Source: Myxococcota bacterium (GTDB lineage: Bacteria > Myxococcota_A > UBA796 > UBA9615 > JAKLKC01). From it: 64,000 nt of DNA. How positions within the stretch are numbered: the first letter of the stretch is position 1; each line of letters starts with the position of its first letter. Shown in pieces: positions 1 through 9,282 of this stretch. The translations under genes and the position numbers were made by a program. A model generated the notes under the pieces. That model had not been told where the DNA came from. It worked only from the letters and a program-made list of their open reading frames with translations, and ran no database searches. The stretch covers positions 1 to 64,000 of the forward strand of contig JAKLKC010000039.1 of NCBI GenBank assembly GCA_023150875.1. Direction: 5' to 3'.

Positions 1-132
1 CCCTCCTCGAGATCAGGTATCCCTGTCTTCGGACACTCAAGGGCCGTGGTAGACCACCACGTCGATAGGCCGGGGGTGGACACGTGGCGACACGTGAAGC
101 TGACCGGTACTAATCGCCCGTGAGGCTTGACC
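1..132 (+). rRNA. 23S ribosomal RNA, 3' end (partial)
   Basis: The left edge cuts into the 3' end of the large-subunit rRNA. The stretch around 98-131 (GCTGACCGGTACTAATCG followed by the GAGGCTTGACC tail) matches the conserved last bases of bacterial 23S rRNA. It lies about 70 bases before a 5S rRNA on the same strand, the usual order of an rRNA operon. The exact mature 3' end is estimated from the conserved tail. Confidence 0.93.
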
Positions 133-199
133 ACTCCTTTCCGCTTGCTACGAGCACTCAGCTCTTCACGCCCTCGACTCTTCGATGGTCCACCCTTTC

Positions 200-314
<115 letters not shown>

Positions 315-323
315 TCTTTTCTT

Positions 324-360
324 CGACGGCCCCCCGGGCGATATGCCCGCGGGGCCGTCG
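324..360 (+). terminator. rRNA operon terminator hairpin
   Basis: An inverted repeat with 16-nt arms (324-339 and 345-360, one mismatch) and a 5-nt GATAT loop starts 10 bases after the 5S gene and is followed by a short T-containing stretch. The arms are almost pure G+C. The next gene (411-1496) converges from the other strand and ends 50 bases away, so the hairpin could serve both directions. Confidence 0.8.
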
Positions 361-410
361 TCGTTCTGGGCCCACCCTGGCGGGTCCGCCCCCGGGACGG
401 GGGCGGTCCG

Positions 411-1496
411 TCACGCCTGGAGCATGGCGGTGGCGTAGAGCCACTTCGGGGACTCGGCGCCCAGGAGGAGCACCCGGTCTCCGGGGTGGACCCGCCCGGC
501 CTGGTCCAGCTCGTGGTAGGCGTGGAGGATGGCGCAGCCGGGGCAGTTGCCGAAGCGGTCGCCGATGAACCAGGGCTTGCGGTCGCCGTGGTCGTTCCCG
601 GCGTCGTCGTTTCGCTCGGCGACCTCGCGGTGGACCGTCCGGATCAGCCCGGGGTTCGCCTGGGGCCCGACCACGGCCTCGAAGTCGAGCCAACCCAGGC
701 CGTGGACCCGGTGGATGTGGTGGAAGGCGTGCTGGATGACCTCGGGCAGGTAGCGACGGATCAACTCGTGGTTGTTGACGACCCGGACGAAGGCCTCGCG
801 CCGGCGGCCGGCGGCGGTGCCGGGGATCCGGGAGACCGGCATCAGCGGCTCGGTGATGAGGCCGGGATCGACGTCGGGGAGGGGGGAGCCGGCGAGGCCC
901 CAGGTCAGGCGGCGGGGCTGGTCGGGCTCACCGGCGCTGACCACGGCGGCGGCGCCCAGGTCGGAGAGCATGAGGGTGTCCATCAGGTCCTCGACGGACC
1001 GGCTCGCAGGGGGGAGGACACGGGGCAGGTTCACCGGGGAGAAGCAGTCGGCCCCCGCCACGACCACGGTGCGGTGCTCTCCCGCTTCGATCATCAGTCG
1101 GGCGAGGTTGAGGGCCTGGACGACGCCCGCGCATCCGGAGCGCAGGTCCAGGAGACGGAGGTCGTGGAGGCCCAGGATGTGCTGGACCCGGGCGCTGGTC
1201 TGGGGCAGCTCGGTCTCGGGGGTGCAGGTGGTGACGACGAGGCAGTCGACCTGGCGGCGGTCGCCCCCCCAGCGGCGGATCGCGTCGTCGACGGCTCGGG
1301 CGGCGAGGTGGCTGGTGGTCTGGTCGGGGGCGACCTTGCCCGTCTCGGGATCGGTCGACCAGTAGCGGCCCCTCAGGCCGATGGCACCGTGGACGACGCG
1401 GGTGTCGGAGCCCGGGAGGAGGCGGAGGGCGTCGTCGGGGCCGACGTAGTGGGGCGAGAGGGCGGCTCCCGTGGAGCGCAGGATCGCTGCGGTCAT
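411..1496 (-). CDS. KAS III-like (thiolase-fold) condensing enzyme
   Basis: The protein has 361 residues, a little longer than typical FabH. It shows the 3-oxoacyl-ACP synthase III layout: nucleophile Cys122 in RSGCAGVVQAL, the late PQAN motif (residues 278-281) and the Gly-Asn motif FGNCPG (Asn317). Family members condense or transfer acyl-CoA/ACP groups through a Cys-His-Asn triad. Here the His position, normally PHQAN, reads GPQAN, so the catalytic His is replaced by Pro278 while Cys and Asn remain. A simple FabH assignment is therefore doubtful; an atypical acyltransferase or HMG-CoA-synthase-like role is possible. The gene follows the secreted Ig-like protein gene by 19 bases on the same strand and probably shares its transcript. 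Substrate is unknown. Confidence 0.8.
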   Translation of the reverse strand: MTAAILRSTGAALSPHYVGPDDALRLLPGSDTRVVHGAIGLRGRYWSTDPETGKVAPDQTTSHLAARAVDDAIRRWGGDRRQVDCLVVTTCTPETELPQTSARVQHILGLHDLRLLDLRSGCAGVVQALNLARLMIEAGEHRTVVVAGADCFSPVNLPRVLPPASRSVEDLMDTLMLSDLGAAAVVSAGEPDQPRRLTWGLAGSPLPDVDPGLITEPLMPVSRIPGTAAGRRREAFVRVVNNHELIRRYLPEVIQHAFHHIHRVHGLGWLDFEAVVGPQANPGLIRTVHREVAERNDDAGNDHGDRKPWFIGDRFGNCPGCAILHAYHELDQAGRVHPGDRVLLLGAESPKWLYATAMLQA

Positions 1497-1515
1497 CGAA
1501 GAAGGTCTCCCAAGG

Positions 1516-3408
1516 CTAGCGCGCCGTGCCGCCGGCGCCCCGTTGCTCCGCGGGGGGTTGGAGGTCCGTGGTGCCCGCCGAGGGATCGAAGCGGGCGGAG
1601 AGGGTCCTCCAGGACCGGGCCGCCGAGGCGCGGGTGGCGCCGCCGTGCAGGGGGAAGGCGGGGATCTCGGGGGAACGCTGGCGCGATTGCCAGATCACCA
1701 GGTCCTCCTTGAGGCCCCCAGCTTCGAAGCGGATCTCCTGGGGCCCACCGAGGGCCCCAGCATCGACCTGGAAGACCGCGAACCCGCGGTCGTCGGTGGC
1801 GGTGGCGGGGCCCACCCTCGCCGTGCCCCGGAGGACTCGGGCCGTGATGGGTACGCCCGGGACCGCCAGCCCGAGGCGGTCGATGGCCTGCACCAGGACG
1901 CCGGTCGGCCCGCCGGGCGTGAGCTGGTCGTCCAGGGGAATGGCCAGGAGGGTATGGGCGGCCCGGCCGTGGGCCAGGGGGGCGGCCCACGCGATCGAGG
2001 GCGTGTCCCCGGGGAGGACCAGTTCGTAGCGGCCGGTCGCCGAGTCCGGTGCGGGCGTGGGGGAGCCCGTCCCCGTCCAACCGCGGAGCTGCACGTCCGG
2101 CCTGGGGCTGGGGCGGTCGAAGGCATCGAGGACGGCGGCAGCGAGGGCGAGGGTCGACCCGGTGGGAGGCCAAGGGGTGACCGTGCCGCGGAGCCCCGTG
2201 GGCGGGGCGGGGACGATGTCCAGGGTGACGGAGTCCTGGGACGACGCCGGATCGCCGTCGAGGGTCGCGCTGATGGAGACGGTGGCCGGCGCCGCGACGG
2301 CGGGGGGGACGTAGTCCACCCGAAAGAGTCCCTTGCCCTCGGCGACGGGCTTCAGGACCTCGCCCGAGGTGGCCGCGACCTTCACTCGGGCCTTGGCGTC
2401 CGGACGGCCGTGGGGATCCGTGACCTGGAAGCGGAGCGGCAGCACGCGGCGGCCGTCCGCGGGGGTGTAGGGGGGAGCCGGGGCGAAGGAGAGGCGGGGG
2501 AAGGGGGGCGCGTTGAGGTTGAGATCGAGGGACTCCTTCGCCCCCCCCGGGTTCTCGATGGCGATGCGGGCCGAGGGCACGCCCGGCGGGACCTGGATGT
2601 CTGCCTCGGCCCTCCCGGCGGCGTCGGTGAGGTAGGGCCCGAAGGTGTGTCCGCCCACGTGGAAGACGAGACGGGCGTCGGCGCGCCCGGTGTCCAGCGG
2701 ATAGTGCACCACGCCCCAGAGGGGCAGCGCCAGGAAGGAGGCGCCGGACTCGGGGCGGTCGGCGTCGGCGACGGCGATCAGCGCGACCTGGGGATGGGTC
2801 TCGGTGGGGGGCGAGTAGACCGCCTCGTACCGGCCTCCCTCCCTCTCCACGAAGTCTCCTACGGTGCCGGCGTTGGCGGTGGCCACCAGCCGGACGCCGG
2901 TGGCCGGGCCGCCGCCCGGACCCCGGGCGACGACGGTGACCACCGCCTGCTGGGGCGCGTCGAGCCCCAGCACCAGGTGGTCCGGGGCGATGGCAGCCTC
3001 CAGGACGGGGGGCGGAGGCGCGAAGGAGATCTCGAAGGCGCGCTCGACGGTCGAGGTGCCCCAGCGGGCCTTCAGGGTGAGCGGAGCGGTCCTTACCTGG
3101 GCCGAGGCGGGCGCCTGCAGCGGCATCACGTAGACTCCGGGCCCGACCATCTCGGACGGTCCCAGGTGACCGACTCCGACCCGCGAGCCCCGGAAGCTCG
3201 CGTCCCGGACGGGGTTGCCCTCGGCGTCGAACAGCAACACCGCCAGGGTCTGGGCGCTGCCGTCGGCGAGGATCGGTCCCGGCGGGAGGAGGTGGACGTC
3301 CCCGGCCGCCGCGTGGGTGGCCGCGTGCACGGGGCGGCTCGTCGGCACGACGGTGGAGGTCGCGGCGACCGCGCCCAGGAGGGCGATGGCGATGCGGACG
3401 GGGGACAT
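1516..3408 (-). CDS. Secreted protein with Ig-like (invasin/Big-type) repeats
   Basis: The protein has 630 residues with an N-terminal signal peptide: a basic start, a hydrophobic stretch and an Ala-rich cleavage region near residue 30 (VHA/A). The rest is a series of beta-rich modules with recurring phrases such as LLFDAEGNPV, RFQVTDPHGRP, AVLDAFDRPSPRP and QAIDRLGLAVPGVP. These resemble invasin/intimin-like bacterial Ig domains, in which a strand of the form V.V.D..GNPV recurs about every 100 residues. A surface or periplasmic structural or adhesive role is inferred; no catalytic motif is seen. It is the first gene of a two-gene leftward unit with the KAS III-like enzyme. An ATTCTA (TAGAAT on its strand) lies about 55 bases before the start and may be the -10 element. 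Confidence 0.65.
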   Translation of the reverse strand: MSPVRIAIALLGAVAATSTVVPTSRPVHAATHAAAGDVHLLPPGPILADGSAQTLAVLLFDAEGNPVRDASFRGSRVGVGHLGPSEMVGPGVYVMPLQAPASAQVRTAPLTLKARWGTSTVERAFEISFAPPPPVLEAAIAPDHLVLGLDAPQQAVVTVVARGPGGGPATGVRLVATANAGTVGDFVEREGGRYEAVYSPPTETHPQVALIAVADADRPESGASFLALPLWGVVHYPLDTGRADARLVFHVGGHTFGPYLTDAAGRAEADIQVPPGVPSARIAIENPGGAKESLDLNLNAPPFPRLSFAPAPPYTPADGRRVLPLRFQVTDPHGRPDAKARVKVAATSGEVLKPVAEGKGLFRVDYVPPAVAAPATVSISATLDGDPASSQDSVTLDIVPAPPTGLRGTVTPWPPTGSTLALAAAVLDAFDRPSPRPDVQLRGWTGTGSPTPAPDSATGRYELVLPGDTPSIAWAAPLAHGRAAHTLLAIPLDDQLTPGGPTGVLVQAIDRLGLAVPGVPITARVLRGTARVGPATATDDRGFAVFQVDAGALGGPQEIRFEAGGLKEDLVIWQSRQRSPEIPAFPLHGGATRASAARSWRTLSARFDPSAGTTDLQPPAEQRGAGGTAR

Positions 3409-3626
3409 CGGGATGGCGCTCCGGCGCCGCGGGCGCCCCGGGGGGGCCGCCGCGGCGGCGCAATTCTAGGCGAAATGCGGGCTCCTTGCGCCGGTCCGGG
3501 CGGAGTCCGCGGTATCCTCCCGAACCAGGCCGCCCCGGGGCGGCGGGAGGCGACATGGAAGGCGACGGGATCCGGCCGCCCGATCCCCCTCCGGGCGGTC
3601 GGGCCGGGCGAGGGGAGGGGAGGGGC

Positions 3627-5096
3627 GTGAGGGCGCAGGGGTTCGGCCTCCTCGCGCTGTTGCTGGCGGGCGGAGCCGCCGCGGTGGGATGCCACGGCGC
3701 TCCGTCGTCCATCGGGGACGACGACGCCAGCGGCGAGGGCGGGGCGGACGATGACGATGAGCCGGTGGATCCGCCGCCGTGGGAGGCGGGTCTGCCCCCG
3801 ACGGCGGACCTCCAGGCGGATCGCCGGGGCTGGGTGGAGCTCCGGGGGATCGTGCATCTGCACTCGCCCCTGTCCCACGACGCCTGCGACAACGACCCGT
3901 TCCCCGACGGGGTCTTCAACGAGGAATGTCTCCAGAGCCTGCGGGGGGCCCTGTGCACCACCCGCCAGGACTTCGCGTTCCTCACCGACCACACGTCCTT
4001 CGCCGCGGACTTCCCCTGGCGGGACCTGCTGGAGATGCGGGAAGGGGACGAGGAGGCCCTGGACGCGGCCGGCCAGGTGGCGGGGATGCGGATGGCGTGC
4101 GGGGACGGCGCGTCGGTCCTGTGGATGCCCGGGGTCGAGGGGAACCTCATGCCGGTGGGCCTGCGGCGGCACGCCGGCGCCGACGACGACCCCCAGGCGA
4201 ACTCCCAGGTCTACGGGGCGGCGACCGAGGAGGCCATCGCGGCCATGCACGCCGCCGGGGCCCTGGTGCTGGTGCAGCACGCCGAGGGGGTCCCCCTGGA
4301 CACCCTGCGGGCCCTGCCGGGGATTGACGGCATGGAGGTGTACAACCTCCACGCCAACGTCGCCCCCGACATCCGCGAGGAGCACCTGGGGCTGGATCCG
4401 TGGGACTGGCTCGAGGGGGTCGCGCCCTTCCTCGACGACGGACCCGAGGGGCCGGAGCCGGACTTGGTGGTGCTGGGGTTCTGGACCCCCAACGAGCCCG
4501 ACCGGGAACGCCTGGACACGCTCCTGTCCGAGGGACGGCGTCTGGTGGCGGTCGCCGGTACCGACGCCCACGAGAATGCGCTGCCGATGCTCATGCGGGA
4601 CGGGGAGCGGGTGGACAGCTACCGCCGCATGCTGCGGTGGTTCAGCAACCACGTCCTCGCCGAGGACGATGGCCCCGACGCGGTGCGGCAGGCGCTGGCC
4701 GAGGGGCGGAGCTGGGTGGTCTTCGAGACCTTCGGGGTCCCCGAGGGCTTCGACTTCGTCGCCGTGGACGCCGCTGGGGAGGTCAAGGAGATGGGGTCCG
4801 TGGCGGGCTCGGCGGGCATGGTCCTGAAGGTGACGGCCCCCCGCCTCATGGGCGGCGATCCCGCCTGGGCCGACGCTCCCGAGGTCACGGTGCGCCTGAT
4901 CCGGGCGGCGGCGCCGGTGGGGGAGGTGGTCGCGGAGGCGGCGGGGGACCTGGAGTACCTGGAGCCCGCGCCCGGCGCATACCGGGTCGAGGTGGACATC
5001 GTCCCCCGCCACCTCGCGCCCTACCTGGGCGCCGATCCGTCCCTCTCCTCTCGCACCGTCACCTGGATCTACTCGAGCCCCATCTACGTGCAGTGA
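3627..5096 (+). CDS. Lipoprotein with PHP-type metal-dependent phosphoesterase domain
   Basis: The reading frame encodes a PHP-superfamily (CehA/McbA-like) hydrolase. Metal-binding signatures appear in order: HLHSPLSHDA, FLTDHTSF, PGVEGN, VQHAEG and VAGTDAHENA. I chose the GTG at 3627 (489 residues) because it is followed directly by a signal sequence with a Cys after AAAVG, and a purine-rich Shine-Dalgarno lies upstream. An ATG at 3555 with a GGGAGG site is the alternative and adds 24 residues. After the Cys comes an acidic linker (GDDDASGEGGADDDDE), typical of lipoproteins here. Family members are hydrolases of phosphoesters or related bonds; the substrate is unknown. The C-terminal 150 residues look like a beta-rich domain. 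Confidence 0.75.
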   Translation: MRAQGFGLLALLLAGGAAAVGCHGAPSSIGDDDASGEGGADDDDEPVDPPPWEAGLPPTADLQADRRGWVELRGIVHLHSPLSHDACDNDPFPDGVFNEECLQSLRGALCTTRQDFAFLTDHTSFAADFPWRDLLEMREGDEEALDAAGQVAGMRMACGDGASVLWMPGVEGNLMPVGLRRHAGADDDPQANSQVYGAATEEAIAAMHAAGALVLVQHAEGVPLDTLRALPGIDGMEVYNLHANVAPDIREEHLGLDPWDWLEGVAPFLDDGPEGPEPDLVVLGFWTPNEPDRERLDTLLSEGRRLVAVAGTDAHENALPMLMRDGERVDSYRRMLRWFSNHVLAEDDGPDAVRQALAEGRSWVVFETFGVPEGFDFVAVDAAGEVKEMGSVAGSAGMVLKVTAPRLMGGDPAWADAPEVTVRLIRAAAPVGEVVAEAAGDLEYLEPAPGAYRVEVDIVPRHLAPYLGADPSLSSRTVTWIYSSPIYVQ

Positions 5097-5258
5097 CCCG
5101 GCTCCCGCGCGCCGTCGGACCCGCCGCGGCCGGCCGCTCCCGGCCCGCACGGCGGGCGGTGCGCCGTGCGCGCTCCCTTCACCCGGAGAGGGACCCGGGT
5201 TATTCGGGTGGTGTCCGGTCGGGGGGGCTCGCCTCTCCCTCTGGCGAGGGGAGGTGGG

Positions 5259-6341
5259 ATGTCCGAGGGGAGGCGACGCAGTCCGGGGAACCACCCGGCC
5301 CTCGCGGCGGTGGCGCTGGCCTGCGCGTTGGCTGCGGGGTGCCCGGACGAGGCGCCTGAGGAGGCGAGCGCCTGCCCGGACCGGAAGGAGGCTCCGCCCC
5401 CGGACGGTGGATGGTGGGGCGAGGGCCCCGGCGGCGGGCCCGCTGGCGGCGACAAGCGGCCCGCGACGTCTCCCCTGGTGCCGCCCTTCCTGACGGGTGA
5501 CGGGCCTCGCTTCGACGTGCCGCTGCCCGGGCCGGCCCCCGACGACCTGTCGGGGAGGGTGCTGGCGCGTCTGGTCCACTCCGCCGCGGGAGGTGCGCCC
5601 TTCGCCACCGCCTCCGTCGATGCCTCGTTCTTCGAGGGGGGCGACGCGGTCCTGCCCTGGGTCGACGACCGGCTCCTCTCGGGAGCGGACTCCTGCGGAC
5701 GGCGCCACCGCGATGCCGACGCGCCAGCCACCGACGGGCGGGTGTTCCTGGAGGCGGGAAACCTCTGCGTCGTCGGAGGGCCTGCGTCCCTGGAGATCCC
5801 CCCGGAGACCACCGCGACGGGCCGGCGCGTCCACCAGGCGCCTGCCCTCGCCCCGGGGGGGGACCTCGTCGGCGGTGGGTCCTACGCCGTGTCCGTGACG
5901 GGCGGAGCCGACCTTGGCGCCCGGGAGTTCGCGGCCCCCCTCGACCTCCCCCCCGACATCGCCGTCTCGGCCCCCAGCCCCGGGGACGTCGACCTGGGCG
6001 GGGCCCTGGGCTTCCAGTGGGCGCCCCCGGCACCGGGGAGCACGTGGGACCCCGAGGTGGTGGTGGCGGCGGAGCCGGGCGCCCCGGGCTCCCCCCCCGA
6101 GGGGGCTGGACTGGTCTTCATCTCGCTGGTGGGGGCCGAGGGCAGGGTGGTGCACGAGGTCCACTGCGCCGCCGTCGACGACGGGACCTTCACGGTCCCG
6201 GAGCCCCTGGTGACCGGGCTGCCCGCGGGGCGGATCCGGGTGGAGGTCCGCAGGGCGGCCACGCGGTGGGTGGAGGCGGGACCCGGTCTCGCCGTCGCGC
6301 TCCAGGGGGAGGTCGCCGCGGTGCTGGAGGGGCACCGGTAG
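5259..6341 (+). CDS. Putative lipoprotein, unknown function
   Basis: The protein has 360 residues from an ATG preceded by a GGGGAGGTGG ribosome-binding site. The N-terminus is a lipoprotein signal with lipobox LAAGC, followed by a low-complexity Gly/Pro/Asp linker to about residue 70. The remainder is rich in Val, Asp, Gly and Pro and looks beta-stranded, with two sections (about 80-200 and 210-355) that could be Ig-like or carbohydrate-binding-like, but I recognise no family. The preceding gene is the PHP-domain lipoprotein on the same strand, about 160 bases upstream. Location at the outer or inner membrane surface is inferred from the lipobox only. Confidence 0.6.
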   Translation: MSEGRRRSPGNHPALAAVALACALAAGCPDEAPEEASACPDRKEAPPPDGGWWGEGPGGGPAGGDKRPATSPLVPPFLTGDGPRFDVPLPGPAPDDLSGRVLARLVHSAAGGAPFATASVDASFFEGGDAVLPWVDDRLLSGADSCGRRHRDADAPATDGRVFLEAGNLCVVGGPASLEIPPETTATGRRVHQAPALAPGGDLVGGGSYAVSVTGGADLGAREFAAPLDLPPDIAVSAPSPGDVDLGGALGFQWAPPAPGSTWDPEVVVAAEPGAPGSPPEGAGLVFISLVGAEGRVVHEVHCAAVDDGTFTVPEPLVTGLPAGRIRVEVRRAATRWVEAGPGLAVALQGEVAAVLEGHR

Positions 6342-6446
6342 GCCAGCGCGGGCGAGACGCTGGGGGGGCGGAGGCGGTGGCGGCGCCGGGTGGCAACGTC
6401 TATCATCGCCGCCCCTCCTGCAACGAGCCCCCCGGAGCCTGCCGCC

Positions 6447-8150
6447 ATGACCGCCCTCGTCGAGTGCGTCCCCAACTTCAGCGAGGGGAGGGATCGCGCC
6501 GTCCTGGACGCCATCGCCGGCGCTATCTCGGCCGTCGAAGGGGTGCAGCTCCTGGACGTCGACCCCGGCGCCGCCACCCACAGGACCGTGTTCACCTTCG
6601 TCGGTTCCCCCGAGGTCGTGCTGGAGGCCGCGTTTCGCGCCATCCGTGTGGCCTCCGAGCGGATCGACATGGGCCGGCACAAGGGGGAGCACCCGAGGAT
6701 GGGTGCCACCGACGTGTGCCCCTTCGTGCCCGTGGCCGGGGTCACCCTCGAGGAGTGCGCCGAGCTCGCCCGGCGTCTGGGGCGCCGGGTGGGCGACGAG
6801 CTGCGGATCCCCGTCTTCCTGTACGAGGCCGCGGCATCGCGGCCCGGCCGCAGGAGCCTCGCCGACATTCGGAAGGGGGAGTACGAGGGGCTGGCGGAGA
6901 AGATGCGGGATCCCGAGTGGGCCCCTGACTTCGGGCCCGCGGAGTTCAACCCCCGCTCGGGCGCGACGGTGATCGGGGCGCGGCCCTTCCTCATCGCCTA
7001 CAACGTGAACCTGAACACCCGCTCCGTCGCCCTCGCCAACGAGGTGGCCCGGGACGTCCGGGAGCAGGGGCGGCTCAAGCGGGACCCCCTCGGGCAGAAG
7101 GTCCTGGACGAGGCGGGGGACGCGGTCCGTGAGCCGGGCCTGCTCCCAACGGTCCGCGCCGTCGGCTGGTACATCGCCGAGTACCACCGCGCCCAGGTCT
7201 CCATCAACCTGACGGATCCCGAAGTGGCGGGGATGCACACCGCGTTCGACGCGTGCGCCGCGTCCGCCGAGCGCCGCGGACTCCGGGCGACGGGCTCGGA
7301 GCTGGTGGGTCTGGTCCCCAAGAGGGCCCTCGTCGAGGCCGGACGCCACTACCTCGCGCGCCAGGGGGCTCCCCGGGGGCTGCCGGAGGCCCGGGTCATC
7401 GAGGCCGCAGTGCAGTCCCTGGGGCTCGCCGAGCTGTCTCCGTTCGACCCGAAGCGGAAGGTGGTGGAGTACCGCGTCGTGCCCGAGGGGCGCCTGGTCT
7501 CCATGTCCGTCCGGGACTTCGCCGATGAGACATCGTCGGACAGTCCCGCTCCGGGCGGAGGCTCCATCGCCGCCCTGGTGGGGGGGCTGGCCGCGGCGCT
7601 GGCGTCCATGGTGGCGAACCTCACGGTGGGACGGAAGGGTCACGAGGCCGCCTGGGCGGACATGGACCGGGCGGGGGTGGCGGCCCAGGGGCACAAGGAG
7701 GCGTTGCTGGCCGCCGTCGACGAGGACACGGCGGCCTTCGACCGCGTCCTCGCCGCCCGGCGCCTGCCGAAGCGCACCGAAGAGGAGAGGGCGATCCGGG
7801 AGCGGGCGGTGGGCGAGGCCAACCGGGGTGCCGTAGCGGTGCCGCTCTCGGTCCTGCGGCGCGCGCCCGCCCTGGTGGACCTCGTCGCCGACGTCGCCCG
7901 GCGGGGCAACCCCAACGCCCTGTCCGACGCGGCGGTGGCGGCGGCCTGCGCCGCGACCTGCGCCGAGGGCGCCGCCCTCAACGTGCTCACCAACCTCTCG
8001 TCCCTCGGAGCCGATCCGGAATTCGTCCGCGAGACCCGTGCGGAGGTCTCCGAGACCCTGGATCGGGTGGTCCAGGCCTCGGCCAACGTGAGGGCGATGG
8101 TGCGGGCCTCGCTGGAGGAGGCGCTGGACGCGATCCCTCGGGGGAAATGA
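6447..8150 (+). CDS. ftcD: Bifunctional glutamate formiminotransferase / formiminotetrahydrofolate cyclodeaminase
   Basis: The protein has 567 residues, the length of full bifunctional FTCD. Residues 1-300 form the formiminotransferase part with CVPNFSEG, THRTVFTFVG and the HKGEHPRMGATDVCPFVPV region; His82 in GEHPRMG coincides with the catalytic His82 described for pig FTCD. A linker leads to the cyclodeaminase domain (from about residue 365), marked by SPAPGGGSIAALVGGLAAAL. It transfers the formimino group of formiminoglutamate (from histidine breakdown) to tetrahydrofolate, then releases ammonia to give methenyl-THF. No hut genes are nearby, so here it may mainly serve one-carbon supply. 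The ATG at 6447 starts at the conserved TALVECVPN; a TATCAT -10-like element at 6401-6406 argues against the in-frame GTG at 6390. Confidence 0.95.
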   Translation: MTALVECVPNFSEGRDRAVLDAIAGAISAVEGVQLLDVDPGAATHRTVFTFVGSPEVVLEAAFRAIRVASERIDMGRHKGEHPRMGATDVCPFVPVAGVTLEECAELARRLGRRVGDELRIPVFLYEAAASRPGRRSLADIRKGEYEGLAEKMRDPEWAPDFGPAEFNPRSGATVIGARPFLIAYNVNLNTRSVALANEVARDVREQGRLKRDPLGQKVLDEAGDAVREPGLLPTVRAVGWYIAEYHRAQVSINLTDPEVAGMHTAFDACAASAERRGLRATGSELVGLVPKRALVEAGRHYLARQGAPRGLPEARVIEAAVQSLGLAELSPFDPKRKVVEYRVVPEGRLVSMSVRDFADETSSDSPAPGGGSIAALVGGLAAALASMVANLTVGRKGHEAAWADMDRAGVAAQGHKEALLAAVDEDTAAFDRVLAARRLPKRTEEERAIRERAVGEANRGAVAVPLSVLRRAPALVDLVADVARRGNPNALSDAAVAAACAATCAEGAALNVLTNLSSLGADPEFVRETRAEVSETLDRVVQASANVRAMVRASLEEALDAIPRGK

Positions 8151-8297
8151 CGCCCGCACCCGAGAGGCGTCGGGGCGGTGAGGCCACGGCTCCGGGCGGT
8201 CGCCGGTCTCGGAGGGACTTCGTCCTTGAAAACGGGCGGCGGGTCGCGTTTCTCGTCTCCGGGCGCGGGTGACCGGCGGGGCACGACGGAGGGCGAC

Positions 8298-8486
8298 ATG
8301 ATCGACGGGATGCGGGCGGTGGACGGGGAGGCCGAGAGGGTCGCCCGGCTGGAGGCGCGGGTGGCGGTCCTGGAGGCGCGCCTCCGGTCGGTGCAGCGCG
8401 CGGTCCGCTGGTTGCTGGTGCGGAGCGGCGGCCGATACCCGGGCGCGCGTGCAAGGGACGACTCCGGGGCGGGCGGAGCACCTTGA
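8298..8486 (+). CDS. Small coiled-coil protein
   Basis: A 62-codon frame starts with ATG after a GGAGGGCGAC ribosome-binding site. Residues 8-38 have a clear heptad pattern (ERVARLEARVAVLEARL) predicting a short coiled coil, followed by a basic/aromatic VRWLLV segment and a Gly/Arg tail. I recognise no family. Its stop codon lies inside the -35 box of the rplU promoter. It could be a genuine small protein; the evidence is the start signal and the regular heptads, so confidence is moderate. Confidence 0.45.
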   Translation: MIDGMRAVDGEAERVARLEARVAVLEARLRSVQRAVRWLLVRSGGRYPGARARDDSGAGGAP

Positions 8487-8511
8487 CACGGGAGAGCCCC
8501 CTCCCTATAGT
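8483..8511 (+). promoter_or_regulatory. Sigma70-type promoter of rplU-rpmA-obgE
   Basis: TTGACA (8483-8488) and TATAGT (8506-8511) are separated by exactly 17 bases: a perfect -35 and a 5/6 match to the -10 consensus. It gives a leader of about 130 nt before rplU. The -35 box overlaps the stop codon of the upstream small coiled-coil gene. Confidence 0.82.
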
Positions 8512-8651
8512 GCCGCCTTTCCGGTGACTTGCCGAGGCGTGTCCGCCGCGGAGGCGCCGACGAAGAAGCCGAAGGTCGCGAACGTCCCGGGGGCGTGGGC
8601 AGCGCGCGGGGCCGGACGGCCGAGAAGGCCGACTCCAGGAGATCCCATCCG

Positions 8652-8960
8652 ATGTACGCCGTGTTGAGCCAGGGTGGCAAGCAGTACAAGGTCGTCGAAG
8701 GGGACGTCATCCGCTTCGACCGCATGGACGGCGCCGTCGGCGACGCGGTCCAGTTCGACCAGGTCCTCCTCGTGGGGGGTACCGAAGTCCAGGTGGGGCG
8801 TCCCGTGGTCGACGGGGCGAGGGTGAGCGGCGAGATCGTCGCCCAGGGCAAGGACCGCAAGGTCCTGATCTTCAAGCTCCGCCGGCGCAAGAACTACCAC
8901 CGCAAGCGCGGGTTCCGCCGTCAGTACACCGGCGTCCGCATCACCGGCATCCAGGTCTGA
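8652..8960 (+). CDS. rplU: 50S ribosomal protein L21
   Basis: A 102-residue protein of normal L21 length, starting [14 protein letters not shown] and containing the conserved VLLVGG and the [19 protein letters not shown] rRNA-binding segment near the C-terminus, followed by TGVRITGI. It binds 23S rRNA in the large ribosomal subunit. The ATG has an AGGAG site about 10 bases upstream; the open frame continues upstream to 8529, but that part is the untranslated leader behind the promoter. It is the first gene of the rplU-rpmA-obgE set, a very common bacterial arrangement. Confidence 0.97.
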   Translation: MYAVLSQGGKQYKVVEGDVIRFDRMDGAVGDAVQFDQVLLVGGTEVQVGRPVVDGARVSGEIVAQGKDRKVLIFKLRRRKNYHRKRGFRRQYTGVRITGIQV

Positions 8961-9021
8961 GAGACGCCTCCGTCCCCCCTGGCCAGGCGGTGGACGGGCG
9001 GCGCTCCGAGCGAGGTCCGAG

Positions 9022-9282
9022 ATGGCTCACAAGAAGGGTCAAGGCAGCTCCCGCAACGGGCGCGATTCCGGCGGGCAGAGCCGTGGCATCAAGCGCTACG
9101 AGGGGCAGGTCGTCACCGCCGGGAGCATCCTGGTGCGCCAGGTGGGGAACAGCTTCCACGCGGGCGAGAACGTCGGCACCGGGCGCGACTACACCCTCTT
9201 CGCGCTCGTTCCCGGCACGGTCGAGTTCGGCCGCGCTCGGGGGGGCAGGCGCACCGTCAGCGTCGTGGCCGCCGAGGCCTGA
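9022..9282 (+). CDS. rpmA: 50S ribosomal protein L27
   Basis: An 86-residue protein beginning [20 protein letters not shown], the conserved N-terminus of L27 that reaches towards the peptidyl-transferase centre, with no extra leader peptide of the Firmicutes type. The core [18 protein letters not shown] and LFAL follow as expected. It sits 61 bases after rplU and 165 bases before obgE on the same strand. Confidence 0.98.
   Translation: MAHKKGQGSSRNGRDSGGQSRGIKRYEGQVVTAGSILVRQVGNSFHAGENVGTGRDYTLFALVPGTVEFGRARGGRRTVSVVAAEA

Noticed and set aside
1471-3630. A 719-codon open frame on the plus strand
   Set aside because: Opposite the Ig-like protein gene; Gly/Arg/Asp-rich without structure, no ribosome-binding site.
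3126-8489. A 1,787-codon open frame on the minus strand
   Set aside because: It runs antisense to the 5' part of the Ig-like gene, the PHP lipoprotein and ftcD; its product is Arg/Pro/Gly/His-rich low complexity, a by-product of GC-rich third positions.
8529-8651. Upstream in-frame extension of rplU
   Set aside because: L21 begins at MYAVL; the extension lies behind a consensus promoter and encodes charged low-complexity sequence.
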